DNA of 62,410 nucleotides from a virus: positions 1 through 62,410 of the IMG/VR virus record IMGVR_UViG_3300013132_000053. One strand, 5' to 3'. Position numbers and translations under genes: made by a program. The notes under the pieces were generated by a model, which did not search any database, was not told the DNA's origin, and was given only the letters and a program-made list of their open reading frames with translations. Shown one piece after another: positions 22,799 to 31,667 of the stretch (positions are counted from its first letter, which is position 1; every line of letters starts with the position of its first letter).

Positions 22799-23871
22799 GC
22801 TTAAATTTTAAAAATCTAAACGTGGCTTCACTTGACTATACTGAAATAGTAAACTCAATGACAAATTTTTTAAAGCAAGAACCAAGTCTTGCTGACCTTG
22901 ATTATGATAATAAATCAAGTGCCGTAAATATGTTGGTAAATATTCTTGCAACGGCAACAGCATACAATGGAATATATGCCCAGCTAGGATATAAAGAATC
23001 TTTTTTAAGCACGGCAACTTTACTTTCTTCAATTGTTGGATTATCTTCAAATTCATCAGTTTTACTTGAGGTCAAGAAATCAGCTCAAACAACCAGAAAT
23101 TTGGTTGTTTATGGAGCAACTTTATCTGCATATAGTGCATTTCCGGCAATTACAACTACCGGACAATCTGTAAATTTTTACAACATTGAATCAGTATCTC
23201 CATATACTACTGCAGCTACGGTTACTTTGTTTAGTGGATTAAAGGTAGAACAATATACTACATGGAATTTTAATACTAATTCCATGACTATTCCACTTAC
23301 AGTTGACCCAGAAACAATAAATCTTTATAGCACAGATTTTAATGGAGTTGAAACTTTGTGGACACGTGTGTCAAAATCTGATCAGAGCTTAAACTCTACT
23401 GGATATTATTATACAGTTGTGAACACAGTTAATGGGTATCTTGTAACCGCAAACCTACCGACATCAATTGAATTAGATACTTCAAATACATTCTTTGTGA
23501 GAGCAGTCGTTTCAGATGGTACCTTATCAAATGATGCAACGCTGTATGGAAATTCATATGCAGACTTTTTGACTACCAGCACCCCTTCAGGCGGCTTCAA
23601 TGAACTTTCGGTTGACTTGGCAAAGGCAAAAGTTCAGTTTGATTCTTCTTCGTTGCATAGATGCGTAACATTATCTGATTTTGAATCTGCAATAATTGCG
23701 TCTGAAATAGATGGTACGGATGATATTGATAACATAACCGTGGCAAATGCAGATCAACCATCTACCTTAAAAATTTACGTTGATGGGCTTAATACTACAA
23801 ATCAATCCGCTTTGATGACATATCTTGCTGCAAGAGCCGTTGCAGGAACAAATATAATATATTCTCTTTAA
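22795..23871 (+). CDS. 6: Baseplate wedge protein gp6, short form
   Basis: 358 residues, only about half of T4 gp6 (660). The N-terminal signature is intact: LKQEPSLADLDYDNKSSAVN, then LVNILATATAYNGIYAQLGYKESFLSTA. The C-terminus (GTDDIDNITVANADQP ... YVDGL) matches the end of the gpJ/gp6 family. It builds the inner baseplate ring with gp25 and gp7. A minimal wedge protein like this resembles P2/Mu gpJ more than enteric T4. Confidence 0.85.
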   Translation: MSLNFKNLNVASLDYTEIVNSMTNFLKQEPSLADLDYDNKSSAVNMLVNILATATAYNGIYAQLGYKESFLSTATLLSSIVGLSSNSSVLLEVKKSAQTTRNLVVYGATLSAYSAFPAITTTGQSVNFYNIESVSPYTTAATVTLFSGLKVEQYTTWNFNTNSMTIPLTVDPETINLYSTDFNGVETLWTRVSKSDQSLNSTGYYYTVVNTVNGYLVTANLPTSIELDTSNTFFVRAVVSDGTLSNDATLYGNSYADFLTTSTPSGGFNELSVDLAKAKVQFDSSSLHRCVTLSDFESAIIASEIDGTDDIDNITVANADQPSTLKIYVDGLNTTNQSALMTYLAARAVAGTNIIYSL

Positions 23872-23872
23872 A

Positions 23873-24493
23873 ATGATTCTTTTATTCAATAAAATTCCAG
23901 TATCTTTGGAAAGAAAGATGGCAGAAGCGGTAAATGTTGCAAAAACAACATTGGGATCTGATTATTATGGTGTTCAGGGTGATGAGTGGTTTGGAGACAA
24001 ACTTACAATACAGTCTTTATTTCCGGTATGGATTCAAAAAGAGGCTGAATCCGATTCAACAGTAACAATAACAAATATAGTAAAATCATATTTTAGATGG
24101 TTGTTCAGTGAAAAATATGGTTATGGTGGTAAGGTGGATTGGGAGAACATACATTGCCCATTTACAATTAATGACAAATTTTTGGAGGCTTTAGCCAGCA
24201 ATTATTTTCCAAATGAAGATTTTTCAGAAAATTCCGTTTTAAGACCTCTTTTGTCAAACATAAAAAAATTTGCAATACAGTACGATTCAAATTTTGGATT
24301 GATAAAGGGAACAGACCAATCGATAAGATATGCATTGACAACTCTTTTGGATTTGCCTATAAACGAATGTTTTGTTCAAACCGGAAGTCCAGGTTTTATA
24401 ATCATAAAAGCAAATGTTACAGAAACATATAAGACATTTCTCATCAGATGTGTTTATCCGGCTGGGACTACAATAATATATCAGACACCATGA
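23873..24493 (+). CDS. Baseplate wedge protein, gp7/tail-protein-I type
   Basis: 206 residues. The motif IKKFAIQYDSNFGLIKGTDQ ... IRYALTTLL matches the KGT helix region of tail protein I (P2 gpI), related to the core of T4 gp7. The residues after it form strands (GFIIIKANVT ... AGTTIIYQTP). It lies right after gp6, the place of gp7 in minimal baseplates. T4 gp7 is over 1000 residues, so this is a reduced version; the name gp7 is by analogy. Confidence 0.6.
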   Translation: MILLFNKIPVSLERKMAEAVNVAKTTLGSDYYGVQGDEWFGDKLTIQSLFPVWIQKEAESDSTVTITNIVKSYFRWLFSEKYGYGGKVDWENIHCPFTINDKFLEALASNYFPNEDFSENSVLRPLLSNIKKFAIQYDSNFGLIKGTDQSIRYALTTLLDLPINECFVQTGSPGFIIIKANVTETYKTFLIRCVYPAGTTIIYQTP

Positions 24494-24936
24494 TAACAAA
24501 AATAATGGGATTTGCTATGGCAATAGCATCCCGTGGTTTTAAAAATTCAAAGATAAACGTAGAAGTAAAAAAACTCAGATATGTCTCATGCTATGGTCAT
24601 GAAAATATAAAACCATGCATTAATCTCAAAAAAAGCGATAAATCTGATTTTTATTATTGTGGTGGGTGTGGTTGCGGTGACTATTCCCATACTTGGCTAA
24701 TAGGAGAAAAAGAAGAATATTCTAAATTGGACTATCCATATCTCGACTGTCCATTGAAAATGCCCGGATTTTCAAATTATGATCCTAATTCCCCGGAAGA
24801 AGATTTTCAAAGGAAAAAAGAAGTAGAAAACATGGATCCAGAAAAATTTAAGTTTATAGAGCTTACTTTATCGGTAAATGAGGAAAAAGAAAAAATATTT
24901 GAGTCACTTATGAAAATGGTAGAAGATCATAAATAA
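24490..24936 (+). CDS. Cysteine-rich zinc-finger-like phage protein
   Basis: 148 residues from the ATG at 24490, which overlaps the previous stop (ATGA). Cysteines at SCYGHENIKPC, YYCGGCGCGD and LDCPLKMPGF make a likely zinc site, and the C-terminal 50 residues are acidic and helical. The YPYLDCPLKMPGFSNY pattern is common in T4-like cyanophages, where no function is known. The CxGGCGC...CP spacing is shared with the protein at 865-1512. Confidence 0.6.
   Translation: MITKIMGFAMAIASRGFKNSKINVEVKKLRYVSCYGHENIKPCINLKKSDKSDFYYCGGCGCGDYSHTWLIGEKEEYSKLDYPYLDCPLKMPGFSNYDPNSPEEDFQRKKEVENMDPEKFKFIELTLSVNEEKEKIFESLMKMVEDHK
24928..24935 (+). promoter_or_regulatory. Late promoter box (CATAAATA) for gp13
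   Basis: 7/8 late box ending 5 nt before the gp13 ATG at 24941, overlapping the end of the previous gene. The predicted start site is the A of the ATG. Confidence 0.55.
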
Positions 24937-24940
24937 TTTT

Positions 24941-25768
24941 ATGATACCTACCACTCGTCAGGAATTCATCGATTATTGCTATAGATCCTTGGGGGCACCA
25001 GTTGTCCAGATAAACGTAGATCCACAACAGGCAGAGGACCGTCTTGATGAAGCCCTGGAATATATGTATGAAAGACACTTTGATTTTAATCAAAGGGCAT
25101 TGTTTCTTTATCAAATAAAATCAGAAGACGTAAATAACAAATATTTTGATACAACTCAATTTGGCGATGCCTTGGGTGCAAAGGGTTTTACATTTGCCGA
25201 TGGTAGTACAGGATCTTGGCCAACGGCTAATGATATACGAACTGTAACCAAGGTTTACCGGGCCCAGGATGTCTCTGGTGACTATATGTTTGATTTAAGA
25301 TACCAATTGACCTTATTTGACTTCTTTGGTTTATACTTCAATCAGGGCGGTTTAAACACGGGTCCAATGGCAACCTACATAGAAGCCATGAGTTACCTTA
25401 AGCTTGTAAATGACGTATTTAATTATCCTGCGTCATATACTTATGCAAAAACAACAAATAGATTGTTCTTGGACATTGATTATCCATCCATGGTTCCAGG
25501 ATCATATCTTTTAGTTGAAACTTATGTTCAAATTGACCCGGAACAATATCAAAAAGTATGGGCTGACAGAATATTTAAAAAATATTACACTGCCTTATTG
25601 AAGAAACAATGGGCGCAGAATTTGATGAAATTTGCGGGCGTTCCTTTGCCGGGAGGTGCTCAATTGAATGCTGGTGCCCTTATGGCTGAAGCAACTAATG
25701 AATTAAATCAAATAGAAATGACACTAGTAAAAACACAGGAATTGCCGCCAGATCCATTGATAGGATAA
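24941..25768 (+). CDS. 13: Neck protein gp13
   Basis: 275 residues against 309 in T4. Recognisable from TRQEFIDYCYRSLGAPVVQI, LDEALEYMYERHFDF and the C-terminal LLKKQWAQNLMKFAGVPLPG, shared by gp13 proteins. gp13 forms the dodecameric adaptor ring under the portal and, with gp14, prepares the head for the tail. It starts at a late box without a leader and is followed by gp14 at 3 nt. Confidence 0.9.
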   Translation: MIPTTRQEFIDYCYRSLGAPVVQINVDPQQAEDRLDEALEYMYERHFDFNQRALFLYQIKSEDVNNKYFDTTQFGDALGAKGFTFADGSTGSWPTANDIRTVTKVYRAQDVSGDYMFDLRYQLTLFDFFGLYFNQGGLNTGPMATYIEAMSYLKLVNDVFNYPASYTYAKTTNRLFLDIDYPSMVPGSYLLVETYVQIDPEQYQKVWADRIFKKYYTALLKKQWAQNLMKFAGVPLPGGAQLNAGALMAEATNELNQIEMTLVKTQELPPDPLIG

Positions 25769-25771
25769 AAA

Positions 25772-26422
25772 TTGAAAAATCCATATTTTCAAAATTATCA
25801 AGGAGAACAGAATTTAGTAGAAGGAATAACAATAGAAGTTATTCAAGCTACTGGAACAGACTGTGTTTATATTCCTAGAGATTACTTATCAATTGATAAA
25901 ATTTTTGGTGAAGATCCTGGATCTTATTTCCAGAATGCTTATAGCCTTGAAATGTATTTGCAAAGTTACAAAGGTTTTGAGGGAAACGATGTAATAACTC
26001 AATTTGGCCTTGAAATCAAGGATAGAGTCTACCTTGTATTTTCAAGAAAAAGATTTCAGCAAGAAGTTACTAATAAAAATTCATCAATAACAAGACCTAG
26101 AGAGGGTGATTTAATATATTTTCCACCTTCAAAGTCATTATTTGAAATAAACTTTGTAGAACATGAAAATCCATTTTATCCTCTTGGAAGATTATATTCT
26201 TACTTTATAACCGGAGAATTGTTCACATACAGCTACGAAAAACTGAATACAAAGGTTGCTGCTGTGGATGAAGTAATGACTGACACCAGAGGATTCTCTG
26301 GTGGAACAATAATACCGATAAACAACGGACTTGGTACTACGGCAGGATCTAACGACATACTTAAGACTGAATCTGCTGGGTATACATTTGATCCAAATAA
26401 CCCATTTGTTGATTGCAATTAA
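25772..26422 (+). CDS. 14: Neck protein gp14, TTG start
   Basis: 216 residues against 256 in T4. Family features are VEGITIEVIQATGTDCVYIPRDY, the IFGEDPGSYF loop and DRVYLVFSRKRF, with a C-terminal segment ending FDPNNPFVD. gp14 is the stopper/connector below gp13. The start is TTG at 25772 with AGGA 6 nt upstream. No ATG lies near the conserved N-terminus, so TTG is preferred. Confidence 0.85.
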   Translation: MKNPYFQNYQGEQNLVEGITIEVIQATGTDCVYIPRDYLSIDKIFGEDPGSYFQNAYSLEMYLQSYKGFEGNDVITQFGLEIKDRVYLVFSRKRFQQEVTNKNSSITRPREGDLIYFPPSKSLFEINFVEHENPFYPLGRLYSYFITGELFTYSYEKLNTKVAAVDEVMTDTRGFSGGTIIPINNGLGTTAGSNDILKTESAGYTFDPNNPFVDCN

Positions 26423-26430
26423 GGTAAAAC

Positions 26431-27102
26431 ATGTTTGAATACTATAACAACAAAAGCCTAAGAAAACTGGTTGTTGGATTTGGAACATTGTTTAACAATA
26501 TAGATGTCCAGCATGAAAATCCAGACAACCCAAATTCTCCTCTTGAGATAAGAGTTCCCATCACCTATGCACCACAGGAAAAGTTTATAAGGCGTTTGTT
26601 GGAGCCATCTTCAATAAATGATGCAACCAGAATAGAAACCCAACTTCCTAGGTTGAGTTACATAATGACAAACATCTCTCCCGATACCAGCAGAAGAGTA
26701 AGCAAGTCAAATCCAATTTTAGGAAAACAAATAGTTGATGAAACCTGCCAAAACACAGGATTTGTTATTAATGAATTTGTACCAGTAAACGTGGGATTTA
26801 ATTTATTTATATACACTAGGCATATAGATGATACTTTGCAAATCATTGAACAAATAATGCCTTATTTCAATCCAGACCATATAATAAAGTTGTCATTGAA
26901 TAGCCAGCAGACAGATGTAAAAATTCCAATAATTATGACATCTAATAATATAACTGAAAGATATGATGGCGACTTTGGAAATAGAAGGATAAATATATCA
27001 TCCATATCATTTGTTGCAAAAAGTTATATTTACGGAAAGGTCAGATCGACTACAACAATTACAAATACGGTGCTCGGCCTTACATTAGACGATGAACAAT
27101 AA
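26431..27102 (+). CDS. 15: Tail terminator/sheath stabiliser gp15
   Basis: 223 residues against 272 in T4. Very clear match: MFEYYNNKSLRKLVVGFGTLF, RVPITYAPQEKFIRRL, ETQLPRLSYI, LFIYTRHIDDTLQIIEQIMP and YFNPD. gp15 forms the hexameric ring on top of the tail that accepts the head. It overlaps the gp16 start by 11 nt. Confidence 0.95.
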   Translation: MFEYYNNKSLRKLVVGFGTLFNNIDVQHENPDNPNSPLEIRVPITYAPQEKFIRRLLEPSSINDATRIETQLPRLSYIMTNISPDTSRRVSKSNPILGKQIVDETCQNTGFVINEFVPVNVGFNLFIYTRHIDDTLQIIEQIMPYFNPDHIIKLSLNSQQTDVKIPIIMTSNNITERYDGDFGNRRINISSISFVAKSYIYGKVRSTTTITNTVLGLTLDDEQ

Positions 27103-27538
27103 TCTAAAAACATTCTTCAATTTGCCAAAAGAAAATAATGAAGATAATATAAAAAGTTCCCTGGTTGGGGGAACCTTTGATCTTAATAATTTTCAAAAAG
27201 ACTATGAATTGGCTCAGTCAAACATAAAAGATTTGATTGGAAGCGGAAACATTGCATTAGAAAATGCGCTTAAAGTTGCCACCGAATCAGATGCACCAAG
27301 GGCATTTGAAGTTGTTGCCATATTACTAAAAACAATGGCAGATCTCAATAATAACATGCTTGATGTGCATAAAAAAGCAAAAATGACCACTTCAGATGGA
27401 AAACAAACAATAAAACAAACCAATAATGCTGTATTTATAGGATCTACAAAAGATTTGCAGAATCTTTTGAACAAAGAAAGAAGCACGGACAAAGAAGTAA
27501 TTGATGTGGAGATTTTAAATCATGGTTCAACCGGATAA
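27092..27538 (+). CDS. 16: Terminase small subunit gp16
   Basis: 148 residues against 164 in T4. A charged N-terminus is followed by two long helices (FQKDYELAQSNIKDLI; DAPRAFEVVAILLKTMADL) that make the coiled-coil ring core, then a C-terminal tail (FIGSTKDLQNLL). gp16 recognises DNA and stimulates the gp17 motor. It overlaps the gp17 start by 17 nt, so the two subunits are translationally coupled. Confidence 0.9.
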   Translation: MNNNLKTFFNLPKENNEDNIKSSLVGGTFDLNNFQKDYELAQSNIKDLIGSGNIALENALKVATESDAPRAFEVVAILLKTMADLNNNMLDVHKKAKMTTSDGKQTIKQTNNAVFIGSTKDLQNLLNKERSTDKEVIDVEILNHGSTG

Positions 27539-29165
27539 TCTAGGTTACAGAAATAATCCAAAGTTAAAGCCACCCGGAGTACAATTAAGTTATACCGAAG
27601 AAGAACTCAAGGAATACTTGAAGTGTGCAAATGACCCTGTTTATTTTTGCAAAAAATACGTAAAGGTAAAAACTTTGGACAAAGGCGTGATGCCATTTGA
27701 ATTGTATGATTATCAACAAGATTTTGTAAATACGATACATAAAAACAGATTTACTATATCTAAGTGGCCAAGACAATCTGGAAAATCAACTTCGGTAATA
27801 AGTTACATATGCCACTACGTGACATTTAATCAAAGCGTAAGTGTGGCAATATTGGCAAATAAACTAAAGACAGCAAAAGATGAATTATTTGCAAAACTGC
27901 AGTTAGCATATGAAAATTTGCCAAAGTTTTTGCAGCAAGGTGTTGTAGAATGGAACAAAACCTCTTTTAAGCTTGAAAACGGTTCAAGAGTCATATGCGA
28001 TGCGACATCATCGTCTGCAATCCGTGGCGGATCTTTCAATCTGCTTTTGCTTGACGAATATGCCTTTTTGCCATCACACGTTGCCGAAGAATTTTATTCA
28101 TCTACGTATCCTACCATTTCTGCAGGCACTACTACAAAACTCATAATAGTTTCTACACCAAATGGTATGAATCATTTTTATAAATTATGGGTAGATTCCA
28201 ATCGCCCCGAAGGACACAAACTAAAAAACAAGTTTGTTCCAGTGGAAGTAAACTGGAGACAGGTTCCAATAACTGCTGGAGGTAAAAGAAGAGACGATGA
28301 GTGGGCGGCAGAACAGATAGCCAATACAAGCGAAGAACAGTTTCAACAGGAATATGGCTGCAGTTTTCTGGGATCGTCAAATACTCTTATTTCTTCTACT
28401 AAATTGAACATACTTGCGTCAGAGGAATTTTTAAGAGAAGAAAAAGATGGATTTAGAATATTCAAGGAACCAAACAAAGATGGAATATATTTCATATTGG
28501 CAGATGTATCGAGAGGGCAGGGGTCTGATTATTCTGCCTTTACCGTAATAAATGGATCAGCAAACCCCTACGAGGTCGTTGCAACCTATAGAAACAATAC
28601 AATAAGTCCATTTCAGTTTCCAACCACCATAAAATCGGTTGCCGAAAAATACAATAATGCGTATGTTTTGGTTGAAACAAATGACATAGGTGGGCAGGTT
28701 GCATCGATTTTGTACAATGATCTTGAATACGAAAACATGCTAATGACGGTTATAAAGGGCAGAAAAGGACAAATGCTTTCTCAGGGATTTGCAGGAAATA
28801 AAAGTGAATTTGGTCTGAGAACAACAGCACAGACAAAAAAACTTGGTTGCTCTATATTAAAAAGATTGGTAGAGGAAGACAAGTTAATATTAAATGACGA
28901 AAGAATTATTCAGGAATTGATGACGTTTGTTTCAAGATCAAATACCTTCAAAGCAGATGAAGGTCACAATGATGATATGGTTATGACCTTGGTATTTTTT
29001 GCGTGGCTATGCCGCCAGGAATATTATAGCGATTTGATTGAATCTGCAAAATTAAATTTTGAAAAACCCACCAATCCAGAGGAAGACAATACTCTGTTTA
29101 TGCTTAGCACGGATGATGATGATGGAAAATTTTCAGATGGAAAGGTTGTTTGGTATCCTGCATAA
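27522..29165 (+). CDS. 17: Terminase large subunit gp17
   Basis: 547 residues against 610 in T4. It is the packaging motor ATPase and nuclease. Walker A RQSGKST is at about 84-90. Walker B LLLLDE ends at about 179, followed by YAF. The coupling motif is VSTPNG near 210. The RNase H-type nuclease has ILADVSRGQGSDYSAF (first Asp), VLVETNDIGG and HNDDMVMTL (last Asp). The ORF is complete with no sign of an intron or intein. A late promoter for gp18 follows its stop. Confidence 0.97.
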   Translation: MVQPDNLGYRNNPKLKPPGVQLSYTEEELKEYLKCANDPVYFCKKYVKVKTLDKGVMPFELYDYQQDFVNTIHKNRFTISKWPRQSGKSTSVISYICHYVTFNQSVSVAILANKLKTAKDELFAKLQLAYENLPKFLQQGVVEWNKTSFKLENGSRVICDATSSSAIRGGSFNLLLLDEYAFLPSHVAEEFYSSTYPTISAGTTTKLIIVSTPNGMNHFYKLWVDSNRPEGHKLKNKFVPVEVNWRQVPITAGGKRRDDEWAAEQIANTSEEQFQQEYGCSFLGSSNTLISSTKLNILASEEFLREEKDGFRIFKEPNKDGIYFILADVSRGQGSDYSAFTVINGSANPYEVVATYRNNTISPFQFPTTIKSVAEKYNNAYVLVETNDIGGQVASILYNDLEYENMLMTVIKGRKGQMLSQGFAGNKSEFGLRTTAQTKKLGCSILKRLVEEDKLILNDERIIQELMTFVSRSNTFKADEGHNDDMVMTLVFFAWLCRQEYYSDLIESAKLNFEKPTNPEEDNTLFMLSTDDDDGKFSDGKVVWYPA

Positions 29166-29167
29166 AT

Positions 29168-29175
29168 TATAAATA
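29168..29175 (+). promoter_or_regulatory. Late promoter box (TATAAATA) for gp18
   Basis: Exact late box, 20 nt upstream of the gp18 ATG, with AAAGGG between them as ribosome-binding site. This is the conventional late arrangement with a leader. Confidence 0.75.
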
Positions 29176-29195
29176 TTTCTAATAAAGGGTACAGA

Positions 29196-30545
29196 ATGCC
29201 AAATTTTAATTTATTTAATAATCTTACTTATGATCCAAATATTACTAACTCAATTTCAACCGCTTTTGTAGCAGAGGGTTTTACTCAATACACTGTACCA
29301 ACTTTAAGTGAAAGAAATCTTCCAACAAATGATCCTGGTGGACTATTTGGTTGGTTGCTTTGGTCTAGATCGACACTTCAAAGACCACCAGTTGGATTCA
29401 CATACGATACATATATTTTTTATCAAACAAAAAATGATTTTTTGAGGGACTTGAATGCTATAGGAAATGATTCGGAATATGGTCTTGTTCCTTATTCTGA
29501 AAATCCCGGTGCTACTAATTGTTTTTTTTATTCAAATCCAGGTGAACAAATAATATTTCCAAATTATCCAGTTGGTTTTGATTTTTTGCATGTTTTAAAT
29601 TTATTGAGTTATGGTGGAAATGTACTTATAACTGGAACAACTTCTGGTATTATAGATTACAATAATCAAGCCTCTATTTCTACTTCTGTTAAAATGTTAG
29701 TTGGACAAACAGCAGATGCTGCAAGAGCAAAATTTTTAGAAACAAACAATTACATATTTGGTGTTTTTCCAACAATAAACAATGGGATTGGGCTTACTAT
29801 GGCTCCATTTGATACTTTATTTGGAGCAACGACTTCAGTGCAAAATCCACAAAATGGTGGTGCCACAGTTGCAAACAGAATTGTAAACGTTCATGGAAAT
29901 GGAAATTTTAATATTGATACCAGATCATGGTTAGCCGATAGTAAGATAGAAGCAGGTGTAAATTTAACAAGTGATATGGCTGGTTCTATGAAAACTGCTA
30001 GTTATGGTGGTGGTGGGGTATATCAGGGACCCGCTGGTCCAGATTATGCACCAAATGGCAATATTTCAATCACAAGTTTAGTATCTAATACCAATACAGA
30101 AAGTATTTTAAGAAAAAATAGAGTAAATTATTTTATTTCAGTAAATGGAAATAAGTTTTTAGCAACTGATTTGGTTGGGGCAACCGCTGGTCTTGGATCT
30201 ACTTATGCAAATAAAGATAGAATTGCTCCAAATTATTGCCTTGAAATCATTGAAAGGGCATATACAGCTGAAATTATTAGAATTGCTATGGGAAAACAAA
30301 ACACCCCTGAGTTAAGAGCACAGATTACTACTGCTTTAGAATATTTTTATGTAAGTCTTGGTTCTATAAGCACTGGTATAGTAACTCCATTAACGATAAT
30401 ATGTGATGGGTCTAATAATACTGATAACTCAACAACACTTAGAGTTGATATAACTATAGTTCCAATCACCACAACTGGAGGCGGAGGAGGTCCAGTTAAT
30501 ATTAATGGAACAAATCTCGTAATACAAATTGACGGAATGGCTTAA
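29196..30545 (+). CDS. 18: Tail sheath protein gp18, short form
   Basis: 449 residues, well below T4 gp18 (659). It lies between gp17 and gp19 with its own late promoter. Weak sheath features are a C-terminal domain of helix (IAPNYCLEIIERAYTAEIIR) plus strand (LRVDITIVPI), as in contractile sheath handshake regions, and an N-terminal Asn/Phe-rich arm. The assignment depends mostly on position and size; direct similarity is faint. A small sheath without the T4 protease-resistant outer domains would fit the length. Confidence 0.7.
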   Translation: MPNFNLFNNLTYDPNITNSISTAFVAEGFTQYTVPTLSERNLPTNDPGGLFGWLLWSRSTLQRPPVGFTYDTYIFYQTKNDFLRDLNAIGNDSEYGLVPYSENPGATNCFFYSNPGEQIIFPNYPVGFDFLHVLNLLSYGGNVLITGTTSGIIDYNNQASISTSVKMLVGQTADAARAKFLETNNYIFGVFPTINNGIGLTMAPFDTLFGATTSVQNPQNGGATVANRIVNVHGNGNFNIDTRSWLADSKIEAGVNLTSDMAGSMKTASYGGGGVYQGPAGPDYAPNGNISITSLVSNTNTESILRKNRVNYFISVNGNKFLATDLVGATAGLGSTYANKDRIAPNYCLEIIERAYTAEIIRIAMGKQNTPELRAQITTALEYFYVSLGSISTGIVTPLTIICDGSNNTDNSTTLRVDITIVPITTTGGGGGPVNINGTNLVIQIDGMA

Positions 30546-30557
30546 AAAGAGTAAACC

Positions 30558-31103
30558 ATGCCAACACCACAAAATTCAATAGATACATTTAAAGCAAATT
30601 TTTCTGGCGGAACAAGAGCCAATAGATTTGAAGTAATTTGTGATAATTTGTGGCCACAAAATGTTTCAAATAAACCATCAAATTCAAAATTTAAAATATA
30701 TGCCACAAAGATGCCTGCAGCGGATGTTGGTACAATAGCAGTTCCTTACAGAGGCAGGCTTCTTTATTTTGCGGGTGATAGGTCTTATGGATCATGGACA
30801 GTTGAAGTTTATGACGATAGTGAGAATAATTCTCTCTGGAAGGCATTCAATCAATGGAAACACTTGATTGACGGATATGATGATCACTTGGTTGATGATG
30901 ATGATTTTACGTATCAATCGCTCCAAAAAACATGGATATTGAATCAATTAGATTTGAACGGCGGTAACTTAAGAACTATCAATCTAGTTGATTGTTGGCC
31001 AAGTCAAATTGGTTCATTAAATTTTGACATGGCTTCATCTGATCAAAGCGTATTTAGTGTTGTTTTGACTTATAATTTCTATAAAATAGAACAAGGAATA
31101 TAA
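30558..31103 (+). CDS. 19: Tail tube protein gp19, copy 1
   Basis: 181 residues against 163 in T4. Tube-family features are FKANFSGGTRANRFEV, YATKMPAADVGTIAVPYRGR, SWTVEVYDD, LWKAFNQWK, and a final strand FSVVLTYNFYKI. It stacks as hexamers to form the DNA conduit. It is followed immediately, sharing one base, by a second tube-like gene. The longer loop HLIDGYDDHLVDDDDF is acidic. Confidence 0.9.
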   Translation: MPTPQNSIDTFKANFSGGTRANRFEVICDNLWPQNVSNKPSNSKFKIYATKMPAADVGTIAVPYRGRLLYFAGDRSYGSWTVEVYDDSENNSLWKAFNQWKHLIDGYDDHLVDDDDFTYQSLQKTWILNQLDLNGGNLRTINLVDCWPSQIGSLNFDMASSDQSVFSVVLTYNFYKIEQGI

Positions 31104-31639
31104 TGGGCATAAGCATACAAGATTTTAAAAGTGCTTTTAATGGTGGTATGCGTGCAAACAGATTTTCTGTTACGGGTTCAATACCATTTTCAGGTGGCGA
31201 ACTCAGTAAATTTCACATAAGGGCAACTCAAATACCAAACTTGGCAAGCACAACAATCACATATGATTATTTTGGAAGAAAAATAAATTATCCGGGTGAA
31301 TTGCAATTTACGGGATGGAGCGTAATTGTTCTGGACGATGTGTCTGAAAATGGAAATCTTTGGAAAAAATTTAATAAATGGCAAAACGCAATAAACGATC
31401 ACGTAAGTAATATATCTACAATTGAAACTTTTGCCAATAGTTACAAAGCAAATGGATGGCAATTGATGCATCTTGGATTAAATGGTGAAGAAACAGATCC
31501 TGTTAAAACATTTACAATGAATGGTTGTTGGCCAAAAAGCATAAAAGAAATATCTTTGAATATGACGAACGTAAATGTGTTGAATGCATTTTCCGCAGTC
31601 TTCATATATGACAACATTCAGGTTAGAGACGTAACTTAA
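31103..31639 (+). CDS. Tail tube-like protein, tandem copy 2 of gp19
   Basis: 178 residues. It aligns along its whole length with copy 1: FKSAFNGGMRANRFSV, IRATQIPNLASTTITYDYFG, GWSVIVLDD, LWKKFNKWQ, and final FSAVFIYDNIQ. Divergence is high enough that it is not a recent duplication. It may be a second tube subunit, a tube tip or initiator, or a terminator ring. Between it and gp20 a TATAAT-like stretch is present without a good -35. Confidence 0.85.
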   Translation: MGISIQDFKSAFNGGMRANRFSVTGSIPFSGGELSKFHIRATQIPNLASTTITYDYFGRKINYPGELQFTGWSVIVLDDVSENGNLWKKFNKWQNAINDHVSNISTIETFANSYKANGWQLMHLGLNGEETDPVKTFTMNGCWPKSIKEISLNMTNVNVLNAFSAVFIYDNIQVRDVT

Positions 31640-31667
31640 AGTGTGCTAAGTATAATAGGTATAAAAC

